Below are positions 47,986 through 60,110 of a stretch of 64,000 nt of DNA, in pieces (position 1 is the stretch's first letter; each line of letters opens with the position of its first letter). The DNA lies in assembly GCF_907164915.1 (NCBI RefSeq), contig NC_061863.1, positions 67,013,364 through 67,077,363 of the forward strand, written 5' to 3'. Both the position numbers and the translations under genes were made by a program. The notes below the pieces were generated by a model that was given only the letters and a program-made list of their open reading frames with translations, ran no database searches and was not told the DNA's origin. Source of the DNA: Impatiens glandulifera (taxonomy: Eukaryota > Streptophyta > Magnoliopsida > Ericales > Balsaminaceae).

Positions 47986-50900
47986 TCATCTTCTCAGGAA
48001 TTGCTTTTGGCACAAAAGTATTCTCTGGTCGCTACCATTTTGAAGGTCAATTACCCTTGCTTCAAAACGGACTTGTGTTGCTAAATATCGTGCTTTCTCT
48101 ATAAGCCTCGTTTTATCTATAATAATCACCCATCCCTACAAATTCAACCAACCAACCAACAACCTTTTACATTTAAAGAAACACAAAAAAATTAAACCAA
48201 ATTGAAAACTATTGATACAATAATTAATACCTCAGGACGAAGTATGCGATCCATTTCCAAGAATAAGTTTGTTAAGCTGCATCTTTCTGAAATTATATGC
48301 GATAACAGCCCGTTTGCATGAAGCATGTCATATGTCCTAGGATATGTTGGGAATGGCTCACACCTTTCACAAAAATTCAGACAAATTAGGTTAATTTGGA
48401 TCTTAATCGAAGCAAGGTACATGGCAAGTAATAGATAGCTTACCAATCATGAAAAACACCGGTAAATCCTTGATCAAATAGGAGAGGAAGTGTATTACGT
48501 GCTCCGACAGGCACAACATTCATCACCCAAACTGATTTTTGTGCATCAAGAACAGCAGCATTGAAGCTTCCAAAGTGGGCATTCATATCCATTACATTTC
48601 TTATCATGTTATAAGGAGGTAATGGATCTTCATCACCAGGCCTCTTTGGATGGTCAGAAAATATTAAAGGTGTAAGTAATGACCAAAAATCTCTAGTCAT
48701 TGTTCTCCAATTTTGATGATCCTCTAAGAATTCTTCAGGAACAACTCCTGCAATGTTCATATTTAATTCAACAGACTGACTTTGCTGATAATTAATCTAT
48801 TCAGAAAAATAAATTTAATATAAGCAGGAGCTTGTTTTATTCGAACTTTTTTCAAAGTAATTTGGTAAACCTTGTTCAATGAGACTTTGGTTTATTTGGG
48901 AAAAATAACCAAAATACTTTTAGTATTTGAATTTTTAAAATAAAAGATGGGTTATTTTCAAATAACCTTATTCAGTATAGGTTATTGAAAAGTGGTTATT
49001 TAGGTAAAAAGACATTAAATGTATAAATAAATATATAATAAATTTTAGTATTTTTGTTGATGATTTAAATGATGACTGGATTGATAATTGAATGATGAGT
49101 TATTTGACACTAAATCCAAATAACCCTATTTTGATATAGTGATTTATTTGGATTTAATCCAAGGCTTGTTTGATATGGTTATATAAGATTATTTTCAAAT
49201 AACTCACTATCCAATCAATAATCTACTCATCATTCAAATCATTAGTTAAAAATACTAAAATATCTTATATTTTATGTTAAGAATTTATTTATTTATTATA
49301 TATTTATACCCTTATTGTCTTTTTTTACCCAAATAACCTTATTTTTGATAACCTAAATCAAACAAGATTATTTGAAAATACCCAGATCTTTGCTTCAGAA
49401 AACATAAAACTCAAAAGATACTTTCCATGAACTTGGAGGTCATTGATACTCAATGAAGTAGCAGAAGACTTGTTCTGGACTGGAATCCAACGCCTGTTAT
49501 TCCCACTTAAACAAGGCAAAAGTGGCTGATAATATGATTGAGCATCCGAGTTTCCTTTGCAAACTGGTATATCATTTGATTTCCTACACCGATGGATATT
49601 ACAGAACAAGAAAAGTAAGTCAGGTGACACCTGGAGATAGACAATATGGCTTCAGAAGCCTAAAAAACATAATCATCGCAGTCCACAATCTCACCTTGAC
49701 GAGTAGCAAAGGGGATCAATAGTTTTCTGCCACATGAACGTCTCATCTTCTTGAGTCACGAGCTTCCAACAGAGTCTTTCAGCAAAACCTTGAATAGGAG
49801 ACAACATGCTTGCCCTTTTTGCACTCAATGAATTTGCATGAGGCTTGGTTGAAGGTGATGTCAAAACAAAGTATCCTCCAGGCTTTAGGATTCGGTCAAC
49901 CTCAATGAGGAATATCCCGTCTGGTTTAAGAGACAACGTCAAATTTGACAAACACATAAATGCAAGACCAATATATTACTACAATACAGTTATTCCAAAA
50001 GAATATTGCAAAATTAGATACCTTTTTCTTCCCAGATAATGCCACATTGAGCACAATGAACCATATCAAAAGATAATGATGGAAATGGAAGTTGCCTGGA
50101 AATAAAGTTGCCAATGATAGCTGGGAGACCTCTCTCAAGGGCCAGCTGAACTTGGCTACCAGATGCCTCATAAGCCGCAATACATGTAGCCATTACGTTT
50201 CTTGATAACAGATGAGCCCCAAAACTTCCAAAGCCACAACCAATATCTAATACATTTTGCACCTGCAATTCTAAACAAGTAAGAAAAATATACCAAGGAA
50301 ACAGAAGTTCTTACTGGTTCTGAATCCACATAGACTTACACCAGCTTGAAAAAAATCTGAGTCACTTCTCAGGCCTATCATCTCTGCTATTTGGTGGGAA
50401 TAATCTTTAACATCGTCATTTAAAGCTCTATCTTCAGAATGAAAAGCAATTTGGTTCTCCTCCAGTAGCATTAATCTGCAAAAGGTTTGTGATATAAAAT
50501 GAAAAAGTGGAAGATAATCTAAAATATGACTGATGCTGGTTCTAGTACAATTACCTTTTAGTCATGCTACCAGAAGAAAGGAACTGATCTTTACTAATCT
50601 TTACATTTCCACTCCAGATCACATCCTTGCCTGTTGGCCACCTCAAAGGGATTTTATAGTCCTTTGGAGGATGAACCAAACAATATTGTTGATCACGGGA
50701 CACGTCACAATGCCTATCAAACTCATCTCCGTTATCGTATCCAGCTAACAAATTTGCAGTTACATTGTAGCAAGGTACATAGTTTTCCCTTTCTTTACCA
50801 CAAAAAGGAAGCTCACTTAAACCAACAGTTCCTACAGATAGTGACTTCAATTCCAAGTAATCAGTTGTCTGCTCCTTCAACCTTCTATAGTTTGTATAAG

Positions 50901-51063
50901 TATCTGGCTTGAGATTGGAAGTTATAGAATCAAAGGTACTCGAGGAAGATGATCCCAACAAAGCAATTAGTACTAGAATGCTAATCAGACACAATAGCAA
51001 CCAATTGAGCGGCGGTCTAGGACCGAGGATAAGAGAGAGTTTGCTGAACCAGGAGCTTCTCAT
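47986..51063 (-). CDS. Golgi pectin-type methyltransferase, QUASIMODO2-like (DUF248)
   Basis: Eight exons: 51063-50555, 50475-50340, 50262-50022, 49920-49695, 49583-49422, 48779-48444, 48363-48231, 48135-47986 (630 residues in this model). A short cytosolic N-terminus precedes one membrane anchor ([19 protein letters not shown]), giving a type II Golgi protein. The catalytic region has the SAM motif [11 protein letters not shown] (about 220-230), [10 protein letters not shown], then the second half with [41 protein letters not shown] and [10 protein letters not shown]. These are landmarks of plant PMT/QUA2 proteins, which affect homogalacturonan and cell adhesion. The exon 5 / exon 6 joint is uncertain (see findings). 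TTG and CTG codons upstream of 51063 follow an in-frame stop, so ATG at 51063 is the start. Confidence 0.88.
49164..49376. mobile_element. Tourist-like MITE in intron 5 of the QUL-like gene
   Basis: The left end CTTGTTTGATATGGTTAT and the right end, complement of CTTGTTTGATTTAGGTTAT, form near-perfect inverted ends about 210 bp apart. It is the same family as the copy at 18984-19203. Sequence at 48829-49163 contains further CTTGTTT and ATTTGGATTTAATCC inverted pieces, so two or more copies are probably nested here. Confidence 0.6.
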
Positions 51064-52780
51064 ATCCAAATTCTTCAGTAAGAAGCAATCCAACTAAGAA
51101 TCATAACCTATTCTAGTAAGAATTTCAACACTCCAATGATTCTTCCACAAGTCAGCAAAGCAACCTCAAGCTAAGCTTCCTCCACAAACAAAAAATATGT
51201 AGATCGCTCATCCTTAAATTCAGATCATGATGAATACACTCAGATTCATCAAAATTGTCCTTCTACAGTTTAAAAAATCAAGTCCGCTATATCTAGTAGC
51301 AGAAATTCCAACAAGCTCAAATTACAGCTTCAAACAATCAAATAAGAAGAAGAAAAGCAGAGTAAGTAGTATATATACTCCAATTAAATCGGTTACTTCT
51401 CCGCTTCCAGATCAATCTAAACAACACAACAAGTAAACAAACAATAGAACAAGTCAGCAAAAAACAATTCGCAGCTTCACATTTGGAAATTGAGAAGGTC
51501 GCAAATTCTTAGAGTAAGTAGATCGGATCTAGAAGTAAATGCTAGTGAAGGTTCGTTCAGTAACCAACTGCTACAATAAAAAGAAGATAACAAACAGTTA
51601 ACAGAAGCATTAATGGAGTCTGGCATACCAGAAGTAGGCAAATTCAAGTTGAGATTTGTGGTCAGACAATTGGAAGATGACTATGAAGATGAGCTGCGAT
51701 TCGCCATTGACAACGAAGAGAGAGAGTGTGGAAATATATTCTTAGAGAGAGAGAGGAGAATGATATGGAGGCCTATTTTCTCAAAAGAAGAAATAGGAGA
51801 CAACCATAATCATTATTAATTAATTATTTCATTCAATTTTCTATTACTTATTTTTTACATTGTTTTGTGATAGTCGGTCCATGTAATTTGGGAAAGTTAT
51901 CCAGGAAACTATCACATTTTTATCTCAACTTTAATTACAACTTCCAAAACATATATTATAAATAATTCCTCTCTCCAACATAAGTACAATTCCTCTCATA
52001 AATGTGTTTTTCTTTTTGGCTCTGTCCTATTCCAAAATGTGTAAAATAAATTACTAGGAGACTTCTTTCATGTTAAATTAACATTCCAATTTTATTCATC
52101 TAATTATTCACTATTATTTTACTTTTATTTTTTTTATAAATTCTTATATCAATTAGGGTTATCATGAATCGAGCTGATTGATATATGGATCTCAACTTAT
52201 TGTTATATTTATTGTTATATTATGATAAGACTCTAAATTGGATATCAAAGAATAAGTTAAACTAATTTTCAAATCTATAAAAAAAATATAAACATAATAA
52301 TAATTTTAACTAAATTTTTTTTTATGAGAAATAATTTGGGAAGAGAATATTAGAGAAAATGAAGTGAAGTAATTTGATTGGTTGAAAAAAATAAATAATT
52401 TCACTCTTTTATCACATTTCTTTAATTTTTCACATGATTATCCCTCTATTCCCTTTCCCTAAATTCCCATATCAGTTCTATTTTCTATTAAACAAAAACG
52501 AAAAATTTAACAAAAAAAATTCGTATTATTTGTTTCTATTATATCTATTTTTCAAAATCGGAATATATATGATCTTCGGCCTCGTTAATGTTAGATTTTA
52601 GGTTATGTTGATAATTTTTTGTTTATGTTATAATTATTTCTCTCTCGTGTTATTATATTGTTTTTCTCGTTATATATATAAAAAAAAAGAGAGTATGATC
52701 TAAGTTTAGTAACAATTACCTTGTGTCTAGAAAACAGTTTTAAATTGGATACTAGAACTTAAGAAACTAATCTAAAAGAT
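51064..52780. other. QUL-like promoter and AT-rich intergenic DNA
   Basis: The first ~700 bp is the 5' leader and promoter of the methyltransferase gene; a GA-repeat tract lies at about 51744-51765. 52320-52480 resembles 63650-63780 (both contain a GATTGG..GAAAAA segment, then TTTCACTC/TTTCTCTC and TTCCC(T)AAATTCCC), so they are copies of one dispersed repeat. Confidence 0.5.
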
Positions 52781-53231
52781 TATAGCATTTTGTTCTTCGT
52801 CTTCTTCGTCTGTCCATTTCAGCCTTTCGTCTCGCTTTATCCATATCCCAGAGCCTGTGTTGAGTGAGCAAACAAGACAAGTAGTTAAATAATAAGATTG
52901 AGTGTATCCTTAAACAATAATGTTGCCAACCACCATCAATATTATAGTTCTAAATAGAATGATTGAAAAAAAAAATGATGAAAGCAAGACAGACAGGAAG
53001 TAGTGTGGTTTAATTCTTTTAATGGAAAGTGAAAGCTAGACAGGCAATCTTTATGGGGTTTTTAATTTGAATGTCAAGACTGTTGTCACCACTCACTTGG
53101 GACTTGGGAGAGATGCTATTGAATTTGAATGAATGAGAAACAATCAAAATCTAAGGTTATCTTGTCTGCAAAAAGTAAATATTCATTTTATGTGGGGGCT
53201 CATTTTACCTGCATTCGATTGTGAGACACGA

Positions 53232-55044
53232 CTAGGGAATTGCCACGACGCAATCTCGGAACGTATCAATGAGGATCGTTTCATTGATTGATTGACCTGC
53301 ACGAAATGTAGCAAACATGAGGTTTTTGTGTTCAATTCATCTTGGAAATAAAAAATGAGTCAATTGTGTATAAATGTTTTTCCTATGAATACGATCTTGT
53401 TCATCCGACTCTCCTCCTTTGTCCATTTCCGTGTAGGAACAATCTCATATATTTCGCGAACAGCCTAGAAAAATAACACATTGATCATAGTTCATAACTA
53501 AATAACCCTTTTATTCAACAAGCAGTCAAGCACGCATACCTGTAGTGTATGCAGATGATCAGAGTCTACAACACAAAGAACCCCTTTACATCTATAGATA
53601 TCCATGGCAGAAATCTTATTCCACAGTATTTCTTCCAACCATAACCGCACCTATTTGATGGAGACTCCTTTAGAAACAGACAGACTCTCGACCATTTGAT
53701 TTGAAAACAAAACAAAAACCATGATAAATTTCACAAATACCTTATCTAGATTGACTTGTCCTGGCACAGATATGCAAAAGGTTCGAACACCAGCATCATG
53801 AAGACTACTTTTCGTAGTCAGAGATTTAGTTTCATCTAACAAGGCTTCTAAATGAGTTGTATGCTAAGCAATATCCAAAAAGAAGATAGAACACTTCATT
53901 CATTTATTATCAAATGCATAGAACACAGCAGCAGAAATTAAAAAAAGATGGAATACCGAGGAATCATAAGCTCGGAAATTCAGTATCTTTGACAAATCAA
54001 CTTGTCCTCGTACAGAATGGATTATATCCGCAAGAGAATTTATCTCATGTATCATATTTTCAAGTTCCTTTAGTTCACTTTCTTTATCACCTATACTAAC
54101 AAGATCAACCTTGTTAAGAATCACCACATCCTACCAGGAAAAAACAACAAATCAGACTTTATAAGAGGGCTTAAAAGCTAAAATTGATCAACGGAGCAAG
54201 AATTTGGATGAATACTGCAAATGCTATTTGAGAAAATGCTTCTGGAAATGAAGACGAATCGCGATGACTTTGTAGCTGGAACCGGAGGTTTTTGGCATCC
54301 ACAACCTTTCAAAGAAGAAGTCATATTAGAATACAGAATCAAACTGCAAATAATAGAGGAATGGATGACTCACAGTTATAATGGAATCAAGCCTAACATC
54401 AGATTCAAGTTCATCATCCAACCAAAGAACAGAAGCAAGGGGAGCAGGGTTTGCTAACCCAGTAGTCTCCAGCAATATGTGATCTAACCTACAACAATGA
54501 ACAATCCCCCATGAAAGGAAGATGAAAACCTAGTTTAGCAATCTGAAACAGAAACATTAGTCTTATTAGTTATAACCTTTCTTTTCTCTGCACAAGTTGC
54601 TCTAATGCTTGAACAAGACTGTGTTTGACAGTACAGCAAATGCATCCATTTGCAAGCTCAACCCATTCCTCGACAAGAGCTCCTTCGTCTCCTTCGTTTA
54701 TCATTGCTCTCTCAACTCCAATCTCCTCCCCGAACTCATTCAATATCACTGCTATTCTCTTCCCGTGTTGCGTACTCAGTATGTAATTCACCAGCTGAAA
54801 CAAAAAAATAATAATTCAATCAATTAATGGCATGTGCATTTTACTTACGAATGAACAATCAGCTAGTTACAGTAGATTTTCCAGCTCCGAGATAACCGGT
54901 AATAACGGTGACTCCGACGGGTGATGCTTGCGAAACTTCCCTCAATTGTTGATTAGATTCATCAGATGAACGGGGTGGGTTACTAGGAGTGGATTGATCA
55001 CCAATTTCAACGGCGAGCGGCGGTTCATCTTCTTCAAACTCCAT
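53232..55044 (-). CDS. CobW/ZNG1-type GTPase metallochaperone (CBWD family)
   Basis: Nine exons give 383 residues: 55044-54871, 54794-54577, 54488-54374, 54305-54216, 54130-53957, 53863-53741, 53650-53540, 53464-53383, 53296-53232. COG0523 proteins hydrolyse GTP and deliver metal, mainly zinc, to client enzymes. Visible motifs are Walker [10 protein letters not shown] (50-58), [13 protein letters not shown], the metal site CICC (109-112), [10 protein letters not shown] (switch region) and the guanine motif NKVD (205-208). The C-terminal CobW_C region includes RLWLEEILW and [11 protein letters not shown]. The last intron appears to begin with GA instead of GT: only that splice restores the family ending (VFIG + QSIN...FRDCVV). 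Transcription probably continues to another exon near 52845-52780. The start ATG at 55044 is the first after an upstream leader. Confidence 0.87.
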
Positions 55045-55731
55045 TATCGCCCGGTTCAAACTTCGAAGTCTACACTGTTAAAAGAAAAGTTTTCTAATTT
55101 CATAACATTCAACCAGGTCTTGAAAAGATACACAACTGAGATGGGCCTTAGACTTTGGGCCAAATTTCTGTGAGTAAGCTAAAAATTAAAATTTCAATAC
55201 AGAAGATTCTAAAATTTTTTTTTTTTTTAAGGAACTCCAAATACAAAAACAAATCAATGTGTTAGAAGAATCTTTACAAAAAAAACTTTTGAACGATTTG
55301 TCTTTTATCGGTGGTTTATAAATAACGTCGAAAAAAATTATGTTAGATGATAACTAAACATTTACCTATATGGACAAAATAATGAAAATCTCGTAAAAAT
55401 TAAATGAAAATATATATAAAAGAATTTTTAAATAAACGAATAACTTCAAAAACTCTTTATTAAACAACAATGAAATAACTCAGATCTAACAATTTCATCT
55501 CGTTTGTTTCTTAGATTTACACGAACTCAAGAAAACATCATCAAGACAACTAGCGGGTACAAATAGTAAACAACTCACCAAAATGTAAGAATATTATTTG
55601 AATTATAAAAATTTGAAACGAAAAAATTGAACTGACTAAAAAATATGTTCGACTAAACAAAATATAACACAAACTCAAATTTAAGTGGTAAAAAGAAAAA
55701 TAAGACACCCTCAAAAGGAGAAGAAGAAAAT

Positions 55732-56341
55732 GATAATATTTTAAAATTTTATCTTCTATATAATATTTTCAGGAAGAAATAAGAAAATAGTAAAAACTAT
55801 ATATTTAATTTTATAATTTAAATATAATATTTAAAATTTTACAAATATTAAAAATTAAAATATAAAAATTGAGAAATTAAATATAATAATAATTACATTA
55901 TATAAAATTAATAATTTAAATGTAACTAATTATATAAAAAAATAATTCATAACTTATAATGTCTTTAATTAAACTAGCATTTAGCCCATGCATTTGCACG
56001 ATTAATAATATAAAAAACCGTGAAAAAAAATTACGGATAATATTTTAAAATTTTATCTTCTATATAATATTTTCAGGAGGAAATAAGAAAATAGTAAAAA
56101 CTATATATTTAATTTTATAATTTAAATATAATATTTAAAATTTTACAAATATTAAAAATTAAAATATAAAAATTGAGAAATTAAATATAATAATAATTAC
56201 ATTATATAAAATTAATAATTTAAATGTAACTAATTATATAAAAAAATAATTCATAATTATTATAATGTCTTTAATTAAACTAGCATTTAGCCCGTGCATT
56301 TGCACGATTAATAATATAAAAAACCGTGAAAAAAAATTACG
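55732..56341. repeat. ~305-bp tandem duplication
   Basis: 55732-56035 and 56036-56341 are near identical, with only a few substitutions and small indels. Each copy ends with a palindromic piece CGTGCATTTGCACG (first copy CATGCATTTGCACG) and CCGTGAAAAAAAATTACGG. The start of a third copy at 56342 runs directly into the tRNA-like repeat array. Confidence 0.9.
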
Positions 56342-56344
56342 GAT

Positions 56345-57836
56345 AATATTTTTAATTTTATTTTTAACCGTTTTAAGTTTATGGGTGGGTTAACCCACAA
56401 TCCGACCCAAGTATCAATTTACTCAACATCATTATATATATATATATAGATTAGTTAGTTAAAAAGTTGAATTTATATTAATATTAAAACGTCCCGCGTT
56501 TATAAAATTTGATGTTGAATTTAATTTTACCTTTAGCATTTTTAATTTTATTTTTAACCGTTTTAAATTTAAAGGCGGGTCAACCCACAATCCGACCCAA
56601 GTATCCAAATTAACCACAACTCTCGACTCGGCAATCCGGACACTTTAAAAATTAAGCATCATTATATATATATATATAGATTAGTTAATAAAAAGTTGAA
56701 CTTATATTAATATTAAAACGTTCCGCGTTTATCAAATTTGGTGTTGAATTTAAAATATAAAGTCTTTGTAGTCTAGTTGGTTAAAGAGTTGCATTTGTTT
56801 TGTTAGGTTGTAAGTTCGAAACATACCTCTAGCATTTTTAATTTTTAACCGTTTTAAATTTAAAGGCGGGTCAACCCACAATCCGACCCAAGTATCCAAA
56901 TTAACCACAGCTCTCGACCCGGCAATCCGGACACTTTAAAAATTAAGCATCATTATATATATATATAGATTAGTTAGTTAAAAAGTTGAACTTATATTAA
57001 TATTAAAACGTCCCGCGTTTATCAAATTTGGTGTTGAATTTAAATATAAAGTCTTTGTAGCCTAGTTGGTTAAAGAGTTGTACTTGTTTTGTTAAGTTGC
57101 AAGTTCGAAACATACCTCTAGCATTTTTAATTTTATTTTTAACCGTTTTAAATTTAAAGGCGGGTCAACCCATAATCCGACCCAAATATCCAAATTAATC
57201 ACAACTCTCAACCCGACAATCCGGACACTTTAAAAATTAAGCATCATTATATATATATAGATTAGTTAGTTAAAAAGTTGAACTTATATTAATATTAAAA
57301 CGTCCCGCGTTTATCAAATTTGGTGTTGAATTTAAAATATAAAGTCTTTGTAGCCTAGTTGGTTAAAGAGTTGTATTTGTTTTTGTTAGGTTGCAAGTTC
57401 GAAACATACCTCTAGCATTTTTTATTTTATTTTTAACCGTTTTAAATTTAAAGGCGGGTCAACTCACAATCCGACCCAAGTATCCAAATTAACCACAGCT
57501 CTCGACCCGGCAATCCGGACACTTTAAAAATTAAGCATCATTATATATATATAGATTAGTTAGCTAAAAAGTTGAACTTATATTAATATTAAAACGTCCC
57601 GCGTTTATTAAATTTGGTGTTGAATTTAAAATATAAAGTCTTTGTAGCCTAATTGGTTAAAAAATTGTACTTGTTTTGTTAAGTTGCAAATTCGAAACAT
57701 ACCTCTAGCATTTTTAATTTTATTTTTAACCGTTTTAAATTTAAAGGTGGGTCAACCCACAATCCGACTCAAGTATCCAAATTAACCACAGCTCTCGACC
57801 CGGGAATCCGGACACTTTAAAAATTAAGCATATATA
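56345..57836 (+). repeat. Tandem array of ~293-bp units with tRNA-like Pol III boxes
   Basis: The block GGCGGGTCAACCCACAATCC (with variants) starts at about 56384, 56574, 56865, 57159, 57453 and 57746, so full units are 291-294 bp long; the first is shortened to about 190 bp by loss of its tRNA-like part. Each full unit contains an A-box-like TAGCCTAGTTGG and a B-box-like GTTCGAAAC, at 56769/56814, 57058/57103, 57351/57397 and 57645/57690 (last copy with a base change in each box). Box starts are 45-46 bp apart, as in a real tRNA gene. It therefore looks like a tRNA-derived SINE family that has become tandem. Confidence 0.85.
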
Positions 57837-59329
57837 AATTGGGATTATGATTTGTATGGATGATATTAATATTTCTTTTAATTTACCTTGGTGGTAGAAA
57901 AAATCAATAAATGATAAACAAATATTTGATAGGTTAACTTATTATATTGTTTTGACTCAAATTAAATTAAATTAAATGGAAATATGTTAATATTGTTTCA
58001 ATTAATAGAATAGAATTTTGATTGAAATGGTTAAAAATAATTATAAAAATTAAAATTGCTTAAATTATGCAAAGAATTAATTAATACAAAGGTTGTATAA
58101 GCCCGTAAAAGCTAAACCGGTCGGCTGTTTTTTAGAAATGCAATGGTATCTTTTTATTCGATGAATATGCATGAGTGTATGACATTTAGTTTTTAGTAAT
58201 AAAAATTGCATTACTCTATTTTTATGTAAATAAAAGGAAGAATTGTATATATTTCCTTAAACTTTTTCAAAAGTTAGGATCATCCCTTGAACTTATTTGG
58301 TTTGTCTAAATTATTTCAATCAAAATATGAGAAACATCACCTTCAAGTTACACTATTGATCAATTTTTTAAAAAAGCGTTATTTGACGTTTTTATTTTTT
58401 CGATTTTGTCAAACAACAAACTTGTTTAATAAAAAAGGTAAGTTATTTAGATTTTTAATGAGTTTAGTTACTTAAAAAAAATATATTTAAATTTAAATTT
58501 AATAAAAAAAAATATTTTAATATTTTAATTGATAAAAAAATTATGTTGTTAAAATATATAACATTTTTTTAGACGAGGTATTCTCAAAAAAATAATAATA
58601 ATAATAATAATAATCAAACAAACTCTACACTTAACTTATGGTTTTACACAATAAAATACTAAAAACAAAAATAGGAAGAAATGACATAATTATCCAGAAA
58701 AAACAAATAAGAGATGAAAATGACACATATATTTGCTAGTTTGATATTTATTTATATTTTCCTAAAAAATTATCTACTATATAATATTTTTATTACCATT
58801 CAATTATCAATCAAAATACCATTACTTTATTATTATATAATTTAAATTTTAAATAAAAAATAATAATAATTTAATCAATTAAAAATCTGAATTTTATTCT
58901 TCATAAATAATATTTTAATCAATAAAATAACCCAACATCAAACAAGTTCTTCGTGTCATATAAATGGTCAGTTTTGACAGTTTTAAGTGTCAAATATTGG
59001 TGTACTTTACTTATATTACCATAATCATTAAATTAATCACACTTTTAAAATGTAATCTAAACTACAAAAATCATTATTTTTATTTTTTAGTTTTTAACAT
59101 TTGTACCTAAATACTGACTTGTAGTTTAAGGAATAACATTATTCTTAAAAGGGAAATTTACGAGATAAGGTCGACTTTTTCATGAAATAAATGCGTGTAT
59201 AAAAAAAAGAGACTAAACTCAACTAGTATACGCAATGAATAAATATAAAATAATTTTATATATTATATAGTTGTGTCTCAATATAATAAAAATATTCATT
59301 ATCATAATATTATTTTTTAAATTTAGACT
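57837..59329. other. AT-rich DNA between repeat arrays
   Basis: No gene is readable. 58736-58948 starts with AGTTTGATAT and ends with ACATCAAACAAG, so it may be another eroded Tourist-like MITE. An (AAT)n tract lies at 58588-58614. Confidence 0.5.
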
Positions 59330-59772
59330 CTTTAAGTTTTATGGACGGATCAACCTGCAAATTAACAACCGACCCGTTTATTCTAACCGAATGGGTAGTG
59401 CGTTGTACTACGACGACCAAATAATTTGAGAAAATTGTGTTTATATATATATAAATTATTAATAAAAAAATATATATAAATAATATTACACGTTTATAAA
59501 ACTTTATTGATTTTAAAATATATAAAATCATATTAACTTAATTGATTAAAATGTTATTTTTATATTATTAGGTTATAAGTTAAAACATTTTAACCAATAT
59601 AAAGTCATATTAACTTAATTAGTTCAAATGAATTGATATGTCATTTTTAATCATTTTTAAAAAAAATTTAATCACTTCATTTTTGTGAGCGAGTCCTGCA
59701 AATTAACAATTCGATCGGTTTATTCTAACCAACAAAACATGCGTTGTGTGCGAAAACTCAGTGATTTGAGAA

Positions 59773-59844
<72 letters not shown>

Positions 59845-60000
59845 TATAATGCAATGGTCACACATTTATCAAACTTAATGACTTATATACATTATTTTTA
59901 ATTTTATTTTTAAAAGTTAATCGTTTCAAATTTTTTAACGGGTTAATCCGCAAAATAACAAACAGACTCGTTTATTCTAACAAAATAGGTTGTGCATTAT
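59330..60000. repeat. Diverged relatives of the tRNA-like repeat, three units
   Basis: The block CTGCAAATTAACAAccgac..GTTTATTCTAAC recurs at about 59352, 59696 and (as CCGCAAAATAACAAAC) 59947. Between the first two, AACTTAATTGATTAAAATG and GGTTATAAGTTAAAAC resemble worn forms of the A- and B-box regions of the 56.3-57.8 kb array. Spacing is less regular, partly because of inserted (TA)n tracts. Confidence 0.6.
59776..59840. repeat. (TA)n microsatellite
   Basis: A pure TA tract of about 65 bp. A second of about 68 bp is at 60027-60094, next to the LTR element. Confidence 0.95.
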
Positions 60001-60024
60001 GGTGAGATATGATCCCATGATTTG

Positions 60025-60097
<73 letters not shown>

Positions 60098-60110
60098 TGG
60101 AAAGAATATA

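Noticed and set aside
51613..51819. 68-residue plus-strand frame (starts MESGIPEVGKFKL)
   Set aside because: It lies in the 5' leader and promoter of the QUL-like gene on the other strand; composition is ordinary and no family is recognisable.
56345..57836. Units as true tRNA genes
   Set aside because: A and B boxes are well placed, but no acceptor stem or anticodon stem pairs, so they are tRNA-like promoters and not tRNA genes.
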